Assembly: GCA_916613615.1 (NCBI GenBank)
Contig: OU744728.1
Location: 36,230,450-36,294,449, forward strand
Length of the DNA stretch: 64,000 bases
Direction: 5' to 3'
Origin: Steromphala cineraria
Taxonomy: Eukaryota; Mollusca; Gastropoda; Trochida; Trochidae
Shown here in pieces: positions 33,969 to 46,290 of the stretch (the stretch's first letter is position 1; each line of letters begins with the position of its first letter). Under the pieces are notes generated by a model. It searched no databases, was not told the DNA's origin, and worked only from the letters and a program-made list of their open reading frames with translations. Position numbers and translations under genes: made by a program.

Positions 33969-36342
33969 TGGAGCTACATTCAGAATCTTATCACTACCAT
34001 TAAAGAGATCTTCTACAGACGTTGTGTATGTCGCCACTGGTTTTCCAGATGAGAGACTTAGACTCCTTAAACCAAAGAAAGATTTACAAGACATGGATGG
34101 GACATCTCAAGACATCTTTGTGTCTAACATGATTGAAAGGTACAAGTACAGACCACATACAGTTGATGATATGTGCCTGGCTTCATTTGTGTCAAACTAC
34201 AAAATTCAATCAGTGAAGGACACTGCAGATTCTGACCATGTGAATATTCTTGAAACAGATGAAGTGTCAGAATCAAAATTAATTCTTCTGGAAAACCATG
34301 GAGTCGTTAGAAAGAGAATAAAACCAGCTGTTGTCAGGACTCATAGGTACAGTCAAGATAAGGAATCAGAGAGATACTATCATTCTATCCTTATGCTTTC
34401 CTCTCCCTGGAGATACGAAGAAATTGACTTAAAGGGACAGTTTTCTTCTTATGAAGAAATGTATGTCAGTAAAAAGGATGAAATTGACACAATGAGGAGT
34501 GCCTTTGAACATAATCCTGACATCATTGATGAAGTTCTTGATGATCCCGATCATTTTCAGAATGAAGATGCATTGGACCAGCTAGCTCCCTCAGCACAGC
34601 AACAGAAGGCACATGATCAGGCAAGCTCACCTGAGATTGATGAAAACTTTCCACTATATCCTGACCCTGAACATAGTCACAACTCGGAATACCCAACACA
34701 TGATATTGAAATTAACAAGCAGTTGAATCCAGATGATGAGTACATGGCAATCATCAGAACTCTGAATTCAGCTCAGAAAGCTGCGTTTGATTTCATCCTG
34801 AACTGGTGCTCATGTGTCGTTCACAGCCGGAAGGAAGGTTCTAAACCAGATCCTTTTCACATCTTCATGTCTGGAGGGGCAGGAACCGGCAAAAGTCATG
34901 TAATAAAAGCCATATTTCAGATGGTGAAGAGAATACTCAGGGTTGAAGGTGATGACCCAGATGACCCGACAATCATCCTGACAGCACCCACACGAACAGC
35001 TGCCTTCAATATTGAAGGTGTTACAATCCACCATGGACTTTCTTTACCTTGTGAGAAGACAAATAGGTATATATCTCTCTCTTCAAACAAAATTAACACA
35101 CTGAGGTGTAAATTCTTGAATCTCCAAATAATTGTGATTGACGAAATATCAATGGTAGGCTGTAACATGTTGTATACAATTCATAGACGTTTGAGTGATA
35201 TCAAAGGTTGCAAAGACATATTTGGAGGTGTTTCCATCCTTGCAGTGGGTGATTTATCACAGCTTCCCCCGATTGGTGATCCCCCTATATACAGACAACC
35301 ATCAGACCCTTATGCAGCACTCTATGGATCTTTGTGGCAAAATCACTTCAAGATTATCTGTCTCACTGAAATAATGCGACAGAGAGAAAACAAAGAATTT
35401 GCAGAACTACTCAACAGGATTCGTTCTAATGAGACAACGCCACAGGATATTGAACTGCTGCAGACCAGATGTTTTGAAGCCCAGGAGTGTCCACTTGATA
35501 TCCTGTATGTATTCACAACTTATGATGCGGTCAATGCGCACAATACCAGAATGTTGCAAACCTTAACTACTCCAAAACTTCTTGTGAAAGCTATTGACAG
35601 CAAGAAGGATGTTGATACTTCTTGTGTGGATGTTGAGGTTCCAGAGAAACATACTAAATCAGGTGGATTGAGAAAAGAATTGACTATTGCAGTTGGGGCC
35701 AGAGTAATGGTGACCAACAATGTTGACACTGATGATGGCATTGTAAATGGATCTGTAGAAACAGTGGTTGGCTATCTTCCTGAACCTACACCTGACGGCT
35801 TTGACAGTTTCCAACCTAAATACATACTGGTTCAGTTTGATAACGCTTCAGTTGGTGAAAAGAGAAAACGACAATTATCTTTGCACTTGCAAAACTTTCC
35901 AAGTGCTGTACCCATTGGGCGAGAAACTGTTAAATTCACAGTTGGAAAGAGGCACATCAGGTCTGAAAGAACACAATTTCCACTAACTCTTTCATGGGCA
36001 TGTACCATTCATAAGGTACAAGGGTTGACAGTGCCAAAAATAGCAGTGTCTTTCAAAGGAACATTTCGTGACGGACAAGCTTATGTTGCTTTATCAAGAG
36101 TCCAAAAACTTGCAAATCTTTTCCTCCTTGATTTTAAAAAACAAGCTATTCGTGTCAGTAATGAAGTAATTGAAGAAAGAAAAAGGATGGTTTCTACATC
36201 ATCTCTAGACTTGAAAGATCTTTTCATGAACACAAGACTTGTTGATATTCACACAGAAAGTATCTCATTTGGATATGTTAATATCCGCTCTCTAAAAGCT
36301 CACTTGTTGGATATTCAGTTGGATGCTAATTTCTCGCAGTGA
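33969..36342 (+). pseudogene. Helentron PIF1-like helicase segment (open frame from 33886)
   Basis: The open frame is 818 codons (33886-36342); the first ~28 residues come from the inserted block. From ATFRILSLPLKRSSTDVV on it is helicase-side Helitron sequence. Walker A is GGAGTGKS (residues ~330-337) and Walker B is IIVIDEISM (about 418). QLPPIGDPP, EIMRQ, the C-terminal TIHKVQGLT and YVALSRV complete the PIF1/SF1B motif set. A 5'-3' DNA helicase is expected to unwind the strand during rolling-circle transposition. All motifs look intact, so this is the best preserved part. UGA at 36340-36342 separates it from the endonuclease. I call it a pseudogene because the parent polyprotein is broken on both sides, but the frame itself could still be expressed. 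Confidence 0.88.
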
Positions 36343-36931
36343 GCTATTTCATGCTTCACAGAAACATGGTTGAGACCAACTTACAATTTTTCATCCTTTG
36401 AGTTGAATCAAAGGGTTTTCAGAAAAGACAGATCAGAAGTCTTTCAGGAAACACCAGAAAATTCTCTCTCATGGTGGACTGCTAGCAGTAGCCTCTGAAA
36501 ATCTATGCCCTACAAATACAAGTGATGCCTATCCTTCTCAGGAACTTGAGTGCCTTAGCTTTCATGTGGCACAGCCTGTACCTTTCACAACACTACTTGT
36601 GTACAAATCACCAACTATGCCAAAACAAATATTCCTCAATAAACTGGATATTGTTTTGAAGCAAATTAAAGGTAGTCTTATGCTGATTGGAGACTTCAAC
36701 ATTAATATGATGAACAAATCAGCTTCAAAATCATTCAGAACTTTGACAACCACGCATCAGTTGACTGAGCTGTTCGAGCAACCAACCCATGCAACAGGCT
36801 CACAGCTGGATAACGTGTTCTCCAGGGCATTGCATGTGAAACCCCTCCTCAACCGGCCAGTCCACTTCAGTGATCACAATGCTCTGTTCTTCACAATTCA
36901 ACCACTGCAATCATCCCATCAGCATATGTGA
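36343..36931 (+). pseudogene. Helentron C-terminal APE-like endonuclease domain
   Basis: GYVNIRSLKAHLLDI at the end of the helicase frame is the start of an exonuclease-endonuclease-phosphatase domain like that of CR1-type retrotransposons. After the UGA, CFTETWLRP gives the catalytic Glu. A +1 shift near 36460 leads to GGLLAVASENL, then LLIGDFNINMM (GDFN motif) and FSDHNALFF (SDH motif), ending at 36929-36931. The motif order matches the APE fold. No reverse transcriptase follows, and it is collinear with the helicase, so it belongs to the Helentron and not to an inserted LINE. Confidence 0.85.
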
Positions 36932-36950
36932 ATCAACAGTGACTCATCTA

Positions 36951-36977
36951 TACTGTACTGTACTGTACTGTACTGTA
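36951..36977 (+). repeat. (TACTG)5 microsatellite just after the Helentron
   Basis: Five perfect TACTG pentamers lie about 20 bp after the endonuclease stop. Short tandem repeats near termini are known in Helentrons, so it may lie close to the 3' end; I cannot prove the end. Confidence 0.7.
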
Positions 36978-39900
36978 AGTACTTCAATCAATCATTTATT
37001 CTCATAAAACCACGTAGGTGGTACAAGAGCATATATACAAGTAATGTTACACAAAATATAGTAAGCAATTAACATATATTTATATAAATATATATATACA
37101 AAATTCAATACTAGAGCACAGTTACTTCATCCATTGATCTTAATCAACCCAGTTTAATTTATGTGTAGTAATACATGTACATTGTGTATTTATTCTTGTA
37201 AAGTATGGGATAAAATTATCCAAAAATTAACAGAAAGGTTATTAGGGAAATGCTGAATTTTAGTACCTAATGATCGGTATACCCACCTTTAAATTGAGAT
37301 ATTTTCTGTTTTATTGATTTTAGAATCTTTGAGTTTCCTTTCTTTGAAAACTTATTGCAGGGCACATAATAAGATTTTCATTGTTCTTCATATTTCAAAC
37401 ACAGTTTTGCCTGTTAAAAACCAGAAGGTCTTAAGTCACCATGTTTCTGATTTTTCATTTATTAAGAAATGATGATGTGCTCTATAAGTTCCATCTTTAG
37501 ATAATCAACAAGTCGTTTTCAAAGCTAATTCATGAGATATTTTGATTTTTCTGACTTGAGCCCTTCTTGTTTTCTTTATAGTTTACCCCTGTATAGGTGG
37601 TATCCTATTCTATGATTAGGTGATTAAAAGTTGGAGCGGGGGACATCACAGTGCATCATATGCACATTTCTAGTTTTGTTATTAAAAGAATCATCGGAGT
37701 TAAAAGTGTTATCAAGCAAACGCGTTTAAAAGTCTGCTGAAGAATTCGATGTTTATGTTTCATTTAAACTGATGTGAAATAACATATATATACACGTATG
37801 TTTCTGCAAGCAGAATATTGTTAAACTAAATAATTGTACAATTCGGTTACATCTCAAATATAATGATACAAAAATAAGAGACAAATACTTTTGGAAATAA
37901 TATTTGAAAAATATTCGACTCATAGAGCTAGGAAAAGAATTTGTTTTCAAAGTTACATGTTATCTGTAGCTTGACATTGTGTCGCGATCATGAAAATTTA
38001 AACTCACATTTTATTGGACTATATTATTAAGCCATTGAGTATTTATTTGCTTTATATATCACAGACAGACTTTTTCATTTTCATTGTATTTCCATTTTAC
38101 TTTAGACCCTTACAAAACAAAGGAACCAATAACATCAATGTAAGTTATTTCATAAGTAAATCATATCTTGACTTATAAAAATAAAATGTGTTATCTCTAA
38201 AAAATAATTCTTTCCACTATGTTTTATGTTTTGTTTTGTTGACGTCCATAAAGTATCCTATTCATTTTAGTTCATATCATCATTTCATATGTCAAAACCA
38301 TTAAATGGAACTTCATTTGGAAAATCAGCAGATAGTCTTTATGAAACCGATGATCAATCCCAGGATAGTCACATTATCTGGTCAATCAGACAAACAATTA
38401 GAGGCTCTCAGTAGATCGCAAATAAAAGTACCAATTTAGTTAATGGAACCACTGAATAATGTAAAGGATGACAGAAATTAGATGTACATTTAGGTCAGTT
38501 AGTGAATCATCAGATATTTATTTGTTGTAGAAACCCTTGTAGCTTCTCATCTAATTAGTCTTACAAGTATACAAATACATTCCTCTCTTTTTCATCATAT
38601 TTTGATAATGATTTATCATCTATCATAAGATTATTGTTCTCGGTGTGCATACATTATTTCTGTTTTTATTTGTTTGCAAAAACTTTGCTATCATAATATT
38701 ATGCCACATAACATTAAAGTATTTCAAAATATATAACATTGGCACATAAATAGAATGCAGAAAATGTTCTCTGATTCACTCTAATTCCTGTAAAATGTAC
38801 GATGACTTCTTTGCGTGCCGCACATGACATTCCAATTATTCTGCAGATGGACATGATCAATTCTTAATCATACGACCTCACAAATCGCTTAGATATCTAT
38901 TAATTTCGACATGTAATATCGCCGTGCACTGAATTCAAATCACTCGAAATAATTATGAGAGACAAACCGAATTCAGAGTTTTATTCATTAACCTTTATGT
39001 CATTGAGAGTATTTTATGATATCGTAAATATATTTACATATTTTGTACATATCAGTAATGCGCTGTTTCCTGATCTTTCGTTTGAATAGTCGTTTCATCA
39101 AGTATAGTCTGTTTATCATGTAAAGGAATTAGACGCTTTTAAACAAATATATATTATTAAAAGCATGTTTATACAAACATATGATATTTTATCTGTTATG
39201 CTTGATATGTGAATGAACAGTGACAAAAAAAAATATGTTTGAAAAACAGATGAAATTAAATAAGTATATACGTAGCTTTATTCATTATCTTGAACAATAA
39301 ATATCAATAAATAAGACAGTGGGATAATGTATCTGATACTATTTCTAGTGCTCCTCGTTGGGCACCTTCAAGAACCTATCACACATTACAAAGCAAGAGT
39401 GTGTAAATAGATATAATCTGAATTTTGGTACACGTTCCTGCCCAATTGCTCTTTCGCATCTCAGACTAGGATACAGTGATTTGAAAGTATACATGTTTGA
39501 ACGGCACATATAACTCAGTCCATCCTGTTCCCATGGTCACTCATATAAACTCATTACAACACGTTTATATTTGTTCCAAACATTCAAGCATAAGAATTAA
39601 AATCATTGTTATACTCAGGGTTAGAATGTCAACTCCATGCTAAATTGGACATAAACAAAATTTACTTTGTTACTTCAATCTATCCATACCACCATAGTTA
39701 ATTCGCATAGGTTTGATAAATGATTCCCTTTTTTGCTCTCTTTTGCTCATGTATCTTATTGTTTTTCTATATTCATATTCCTTTTGTTGATTAAAATTTA
39801 CACCATCTATTTCTTCCTTTCATTCCCAACATTGACGAGGACCAAAAGTTTGTTCTTATAAATAAGTTGAATTTTTATCAAACTACGGCAATTACCTAAA

Positions 39901-40437
39901 TTTAGATTTCCTTTCATTCTTTGTAGGCAAGTGATGATTTCCCATAACTAGCCAAACTATGAAATTCTCCAGACCCTTTCGTACCTCATGTAGAAAATAA
40001 TTTCATTCAATAATGCATCGTTTTAAAAGGACATTTGAGTAATTACTTTTCAAAGAGATGTTGCCAAAGTAAGTCAAATCTAAATCTCTTTGGCTCACCG
40101 AGTCATGTCACCAGGGACAGTAAATTACTTTATAATTGCTCTAGCATACAAACAGGCGTTCCTGTTAGAAGTGTTATACTTACTGACTACTTTATGGTGA
40201 TAAAAGTACATGTATGGCAAGGTACTGTTTTTTTAAAATACAAATACCGTTTAATCAGATTGCCAAGGGAAAAGTTGTATGTAAGATATTGGTCACATGA
40301 CCATTAATTAAATAGGGAACACACATACAAGTTAAACAATGTGAGGAGTCCAAACAAAATCTATTTGAATAGACAGTAGACAACTTTTTCCACTAATGAT
40401 TAATCATTGATGCATGTAAAATGTTTCGGACATTTAT
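36978..40437. other. intergenic, no gene seen
   Basis: 3.4 kb of AT-rich sequence with TATA-type simple stretches near 37070-37100. No open frame with recognisable features, no clear transposon ends and no RNA gene were seen on either strand. Confidence 0.35.
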
Positions 40438-40520
40438 TCATTTTCAGGAACGCCGCTAATGGCTAAAATATTGCCCAAGCGGCGTAAAACAATAACTCAC
40501 TCACTCACTCATTTTCAGGA
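40438..40520 (+). mobile_element. 5'-truncated SINE tail with 12-bp target-site duplication
   Basis: The 59-bp body (40450-40508) reads ACGCCGCTAATGGCTAAAAT...GGCGTAAAAC...ACTCACTCACTCAC. It is flanked by TCATTTTCAGGA at 40438-40449 and 40509-40520. An ACTC-repeat tail with a preceding GCGGCGTAAAAC block is what I remember of gastropod tRNA-derived SINEs. The 5' tRNA-like head is missing, as in LINE-driven truncated insertions. Confidence 0.8.
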
Positions 40521-43324
40521 CTTAACATTTAAAGTTAAAACATTGACTCTAAAATGCAATGACCAACTCACTGTTAATTCACTTCTGTTATCCACAACAC
40601 TAGTGACACCTTATTTTCAATGAATCAGCTACATGTACGTAATCACTTTGACACTGAAGAAAGAAACATACAGAGAGTTTTCAATTTTATATCTTAAGAT
40701 CACTTACAATATTAAAATATTATATCTTTCAGTAAAGGTACCAATGAAGGCGATGTGTGTTTGTGATCAAATTTCAGAGCAAGATGAATCACTGACACTC
40801 TATCCAATAGATCATTGAAACGTGCACCGGGATAGATTTTGAAGATATACTACGATTATAATGGAAAACCTGATGCTTCTCTGGACAAGAGTGATCATAT
40901 TCATATAGAAAGCTTTTAGTGTGCATAAGTGAATTAAAAGGCAATGGTTATGTGTGAAAAAAGTTGAAAACTTTCCCAAAAATCCCTATAAATTGTACAA
41001 TCCTTCAAGAATACTGACTCCATACAGATCTCGCGTTTCGTGTCTGTTCAAACCACAAAACATATTATTGCATTGATATTGGCAGACTTTTCCAATCCGA
41101 TTTATTATTTTAAAGTTTTTCTCATGCGTCAGACCCCGTTCACTGGTCGCAATAAATCAAAATATCAACCAGCACATATTCGTTGGATGAGGACAAGAAT
41201 CAATTTGCTCCATGCGAGTTAAACTCTGATGCATTTTGCTGGTTTTGATATCTTGCATGATTTTTTTGTAATACAACACAATGACTTTGTAATCTTTTTG
41301 CATGCCAAAGTTAAAGCACCTTTGTCATTGAGAGATTTGTTAAGTTGAACTTTGAAATACATACAAAATACTCATTGCTGTACGTGTCAACATAATCGAT
41401 CTGCTTTAAGCTTGTGTTTTGAAGAATTCATTTCACAATTTGGGAATTGATTATATATGATCTCATAATATATGATATCTTATATATGAATTTTAAAATA
41501 TTTACTTCAAGCATGAGAAATTACATTTTCGGTAAAATATTACACCTTGATTATTCACAGGAGTTGTATATGCTGTAGAAAGCCAGCTGTATGCCAGCTG
41601 TATGATGGAATTCCAAACAATGCATCATGATTAGATAAAAGTCACAAATCCCAGAAGCTTTAACAGACAAACAAATATCCACCGAGAACAGCTCATATAC
41701 AATCATTAGAAGCATCTGGCTTTTCTCATCTTGAAAGATTGGTTGCATAGACCGTAGTATTTTATCTCTTCATTCATTCAAAACTCCTAATTCCTTGGTC
41801 GCTACCTTATGTGTTAAGCTAAGGTTTAAATTTTAGCAGTATTTTAGACGTTAGAATATTTCTATTTATGAATATGAGATCTTATTAGAAATGAATATCT
41901 GATATAAATGAGCTGGAAATCAATTTAATGAAAGGCAGCATGATTTACGACAGGATTTTGTAAAGGGATTATTATTATGTTACCGTGACAAACGCTTTGT
42001 AAGTTGTGAAGGTGTCTGTTATGACATTAATATCATAAACATCACATTGTATTCAAACATTTATTGTGATATTTATTTCTACGATCACAATTCACAAATC
42101 ATAAGTCTTTCACGCACCGTTGCGGAAGTAGATCAGACGTTAAGGTATTAATGTTACCCGAACGTCTGGTTGCCATAAACATCATTTACCTTGAGTGTTC
42201 GCAGTTGATTTTGTTTCTACAGCAACATAACAATTGCTTTAATGATGCGATCAAAGTAATGGATGTTCATTTGTTAAAAGCTTTTGCTGTTTTTTATTTT
42301 GATCAAGCTTATTATGTCATTTGCGATTCAGCTCCTGGCATCAGGAAATGATGATTATATCAAAATGTAATGACATTATGTTGATAGAACGGTAAACACT
42401 CTTGGGTTCAGTAAACTGATTTCTAACAAATGTGTTGTCTTTATGATATAGCCTTAACATATAATTATATATACCGCCTGCCAAAGAGAGATGATGAACT
42501 CATATCTAATAATGAACTCAGTGTATGCTGTCCTTTACCTGGCAGTTTATTTATTTCATTTACAAATTCTGGACATTTAACAAAGGTTAAAATTATAGCT
42601 CAATGCAATTAAAGTTAACATACCTGTTAAAAGATCTATTGACACGATTAGGAAAATACAGTCTCATTATGAAGGGAACGACAGCAAGTCTTATTAAATG
42701 TCTTGACTGACGCATCAGAACAAAATTTGAAATAAATGCCATATTTGAATACCTCTTCTCTATTGATTAACCCGTCTTGATCTTCTGATATTGGAATTGT
42801 ATATATTGAACTGACTCATAATGAGCAACCTTTTGCCAATACTTTAGATTTCCATTTACTCTGATGCGAACAAAGCAATAACGTAGGTACAAATAGATGT
42901 AATAAACTGCATTACCATATCCAAGTCATTTACTGGCGGCTAAGGCACATTTAACGTTTGTTTCATAAAACGCAAAAACATATATCTTGAAAAAAATATG
43001 ACCTGTGAAATTGTTTTGACTTTCGACATTTATGAGAAACAGTTTACAAAAAGTTGCTGTTAAGATTGAATTCATTTCATAAGTAATCCTGGATGTACAG
43101 GTTTGATAGATAATTCACATAGACATATTTTGAAATAAATGATCTAATTTCTTCTATGATTGAATCATCATCACTTACTTTGTTCAAATGTTATCCCGCA
43201 AACACCACTTGACACTATTTTGACAATATAAAGGATAGCAGAGTCAGATATTGAAAGGTCTGGATATATGACTTCATCTTTGGCAAACTTTATTTCTCAG
43301 AACGCTGTTATCGAAGAAAACAGA

Positions 43325-44025
43325 TAGTTTGTAGCGGTATCTTTAGAATTATAAATTGGCTACATAATTCAAAGACTCCATAAATGTCAGGTTAGGAAAA
43401 ATATGAAAATTGAAGATTGACAGCTCGGAAAAAAATTGGAATTGAATGCCATATTGAAATATCTAATCAAGTCTTGTCTATTGATTTACACTTCTTTATT
43501 ACTCAAACGAAGAAACGCATAGCTAAAGAGAGTATTGTGTATGCTAAAGAAAGCGCATTAGTATTTTCAAATTCTTGTTGTTTTTTTTTTCAAAAAGGCA
43601 GACTTGGCTACCCCTTGAAAACCATTTTCAATAATAAGATTTTAAGCTCGAAAATGGTTGAAAATGCATTTATTTATTTATAGTTTGTAGCGGGATCTTT
43701 AGAATTATAAATAGGCTACATACTTCAAAGACTCCATAAATGTCAGGTTAGGAAAAATATGAAAATTGAAGATTGACAGCTCGGAAAAAAATTGGAATTG
43801 AATGCCATATTGAAATATCTAATCAAGTCTTGTCTATTGATTTACACTTCTTTATTACTCAAACGAAGAAACGCATAGCTAAAGAGAGTATTGTGTATGC
43901 TAAAGAAAGCGCATTAGTATTTTCAAATTCTTGTTTTGTTTTTTTCAAAAAGGCAGACTTGGCTACCCCTTGAAAACCATTTTCAATAATAAGATTTTAA
44001 GCTCGAAAATGGTTGAAAATGCATT
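43325..44025 (+). repeat. near-identical 356-bp tandem duplication
   Basis: Copy 1 (43325-43680) and copy 2 (43681-44025) start TAGTTTGTAGCGG and differ at only a few bases, mostly in a T-run. The right segmental unit has only one degenerate equivalent (about 55660-55790), so the duplication is specific to the left unit and recent. The 88- and 66-codon frames inside are identical by-products and break in the homologue. Confidence 0.9.
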
Positions 44026-44234
44026 GAGTACATTTTTCAGATAAAACACCTGGATATTACCATACATTTTAGATTTGACATTGAAATATATTCATTTTGC
44101 GTTGTTAGAGTTTGTTTCAATATCATGTCAGAAAAAGGTGTTTCAATAAGCATAAAAACGGACGTTTTTTGGTATCTATGTATGCATGGGTGAAATAGAT
44201 AAAGGAGTTAAATAAATAATTGATACAAATAGCA

Positions 44235-46290
44235 TCAACTTTTTATTGATTTGTAGAAATGTTCGATCACGTCGTTGTTGATGCTCCCCGTAGCAACACC
44301 TGGAATACAAAATGCTACTCGATCAATATAGTACAAAATTGAGAAATGTTTCTTTCAAAAGCAAGCTCTGTTGTCAGCATCAAGACGTTGTAGAAGCTTC
44401 AGTAGTAACATCAAAAAATGCCATAATACCCTTTCTCGAACTGTTTCTGCAAAATGGCCATGATTTATGATATAGGGTATTAACAGGTTAAATGTCAATT
44501 TAAAGGGCAATCAGTGTTCTCAATAGATGCTGCCTTGGTTTCACTGTTTCTTCGGAATAGTTGCAAAGGATTGTATGAACTTGTACATATATGAGTATGG
44601 TCTCCTTCAAAAGCCAATTCTATCCTGCGGATCTTGTTGTTTTAGATACTGCGAGTAATAATATTTCATCAATGAAATTGAGATTTCTAGCTTAACTGGA
44701 ACTGTTACTTAAACTTGTAACGCAAAGTTGGAGTAATATGGTACATTAATTGGATATATACAATATATTTATATTTATATTTCAAGCCGTCACTATACAT
44801 AACCTGTTTACTTTTCTCCTGTTATCTAAAACATACCTTTAATTTACCTTCAATTTTAACAATTTCACTTTATTATCGACATAATGTGTTTAAATAATGA
44901 TTGTTATCTCTCAAAGCCATATAACGAGTAAAGTCTCTTTTTAATGTTTATCGTGACCAACTACGGGAACATTATGTTTGTTTGGTCAATTTAACATATC
45001 CCTTATCTACAGCAATAGCCCTGTATATAAACATACTATATATACATAATCAAGTTGTCTTCATAATGCGGAAAAGTGGTATTTACCTTAACGTTAGTGT
45101 ATTTTAGTAATAGAATATTTGCAGCTTATAAATTCTTTTATTTATATTCATCCAAACGAACTGTAGTAACAATAAAAATAAATGAAATTACACTGACATG
45201 GTTATGAAACTATATGGATATGTCTAAATACTACCAGCATGATTTCTTTCCATTTAGAAAACAACCCTTCACCTTAACTTTAGATATAGTAAACGAACGA
45301 ATAACTCCTATAATACCTGTGATAGATATACCTTTGAAATTTACAAATATACAAAAAAGATTCTTTCTACACTTTACATACCTTAATCCAAGTAACTGTT
45401 GAGCTTGATATTGACAATAAAATATTAGTTTTAATAACTTATCTCCATTGATTGTAATCCTTCCCGTTTATTTATGACCCAATACTGAGGATAATACTGA
45501 GTTCTGAATCAATAAAATACTTTTTAAAGCAGGGCTTTATATGACTCAATTCAATTGAAGAAGTCATGATTAATACATTCAATGATTTGAAACGACTTAA
45601 ACAAATTTAGTTAAGTGAATCTTTGTAAATGAGTTTTAAGATTTATTGATAATGACCATTCGACTATATAACAATAGGCCTGGCATGAATTAATTCTTTG
45701 CTTAAAATGACTTAAATCAGCCCTAGTTCAGTAAACCTAGAGAGCATAGATTATTGAGTTACTAACTTGAGACAGTTAGTTTGATATTTGATATTGATTT
45801 ATTAATAACCCGATACGAAATTCACTCATTAAGAGCCATTTGGTCGAACCAATACATTAAATCAGTATCAGGTTGCACCCATGAAGTATCCCTCTTCATG
45901 ATAGATGATACTGTCATAACTCATGGTCCATCTTAATATCTATGTATGTCGTTATATATGATAGAAACCTCACTGGAGAGTTGAACAATGCAGTTGAGTT
46001 AGTGAAGACTTTCTAGAAAGACATAGCCTCTAAGTAATGTTTCTCAAAAATTGAATATATTATCATATAAAGAAAGGAACATCTAAGTTCAATTCAGAAA
46101 TGGACTCTCCAAGAGATTGTGTATACCAGAATATTGTTTATAAGATCAAAAAGGGCAATGAGGGGCAGGGGGGAGGGGGAGAACTGCACAGGTTTGCACG
46201 TGAAGCCCGTGCGTCGCAGGTAAGCAAGGTAAAATGGTCCAGGGTGACTTTGTTCAACTTTTCATTACACTTTCCAGACTCTCTCAACTT
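44235..46290 (-). pseudogene. gutted paralogue of the sulfotransferase gene
   Basis: Exon-1 remnant on the minus strand at about 46250-46165 reads GPFYLAYLRRTGFTCKPVQF then SPSPLPLIA, aligned to GPFFLANLQRTGFTCKHVQL of the intact gene. The next residues (ASYPGSGNTW, the PAPS-binding loop) are deleted, and so is the upstream membrane anchor. The last exon (44299-44235) keeps the acceptor and reads VATGSINNDVI, then EHFYKSIKS and stop. That is the start of exon 2 joined in frame to the last 10 codons of exon 3, with everything between removed. It cannot encode a sulfotransferase. Confidence 0.85.

Larger units (their letters stand above)
29304..36931 (+). mobile_element. decayed Helentron-type Helitron (RepHel plus APE endonuclease)
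   Basis: Recognisable segments run in order: a Cys-rich N-terminal domain, a 'Helitron-like N' domain, Rep with HUH and two-tyrosine motifs, a PIF1-family helicase, and an APE-type endonuclease at the C-terminus. An endonuclease fused after the helicase marks Helentrons, as distinct from canonical Helitrons. Reading-frame breaks: shift near 29575, UAA at 30038, duplication with shift at about 30317-30745, shift near 31042, shift near 31465, UGA at 31687, a 1.7-kb insertion at 32237, UGA at 36340, shift near 36460. Outer termini were not identified; the 27652 ORF and the pentamer array at 36951 may belong to it. It is not capable of autonomous movement as it stands. Confidence 0.85.

Noticed and set aside
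36566..36931. Stand-alone CR1-type LINE endonuclease fragment
   Set aside because: It is collinear with the helicase frame, begins inside it (GYVNIRSL), and no reverse transcriptase follows; it fits a Helentron C-terminus better.
43417..43973. Two near-identical frames (88 and 66 codons) as a small gene family
   Set aside because: They are by-products of the 356-bp tandem duplication, and the right-unit homologue does not keep the frame.
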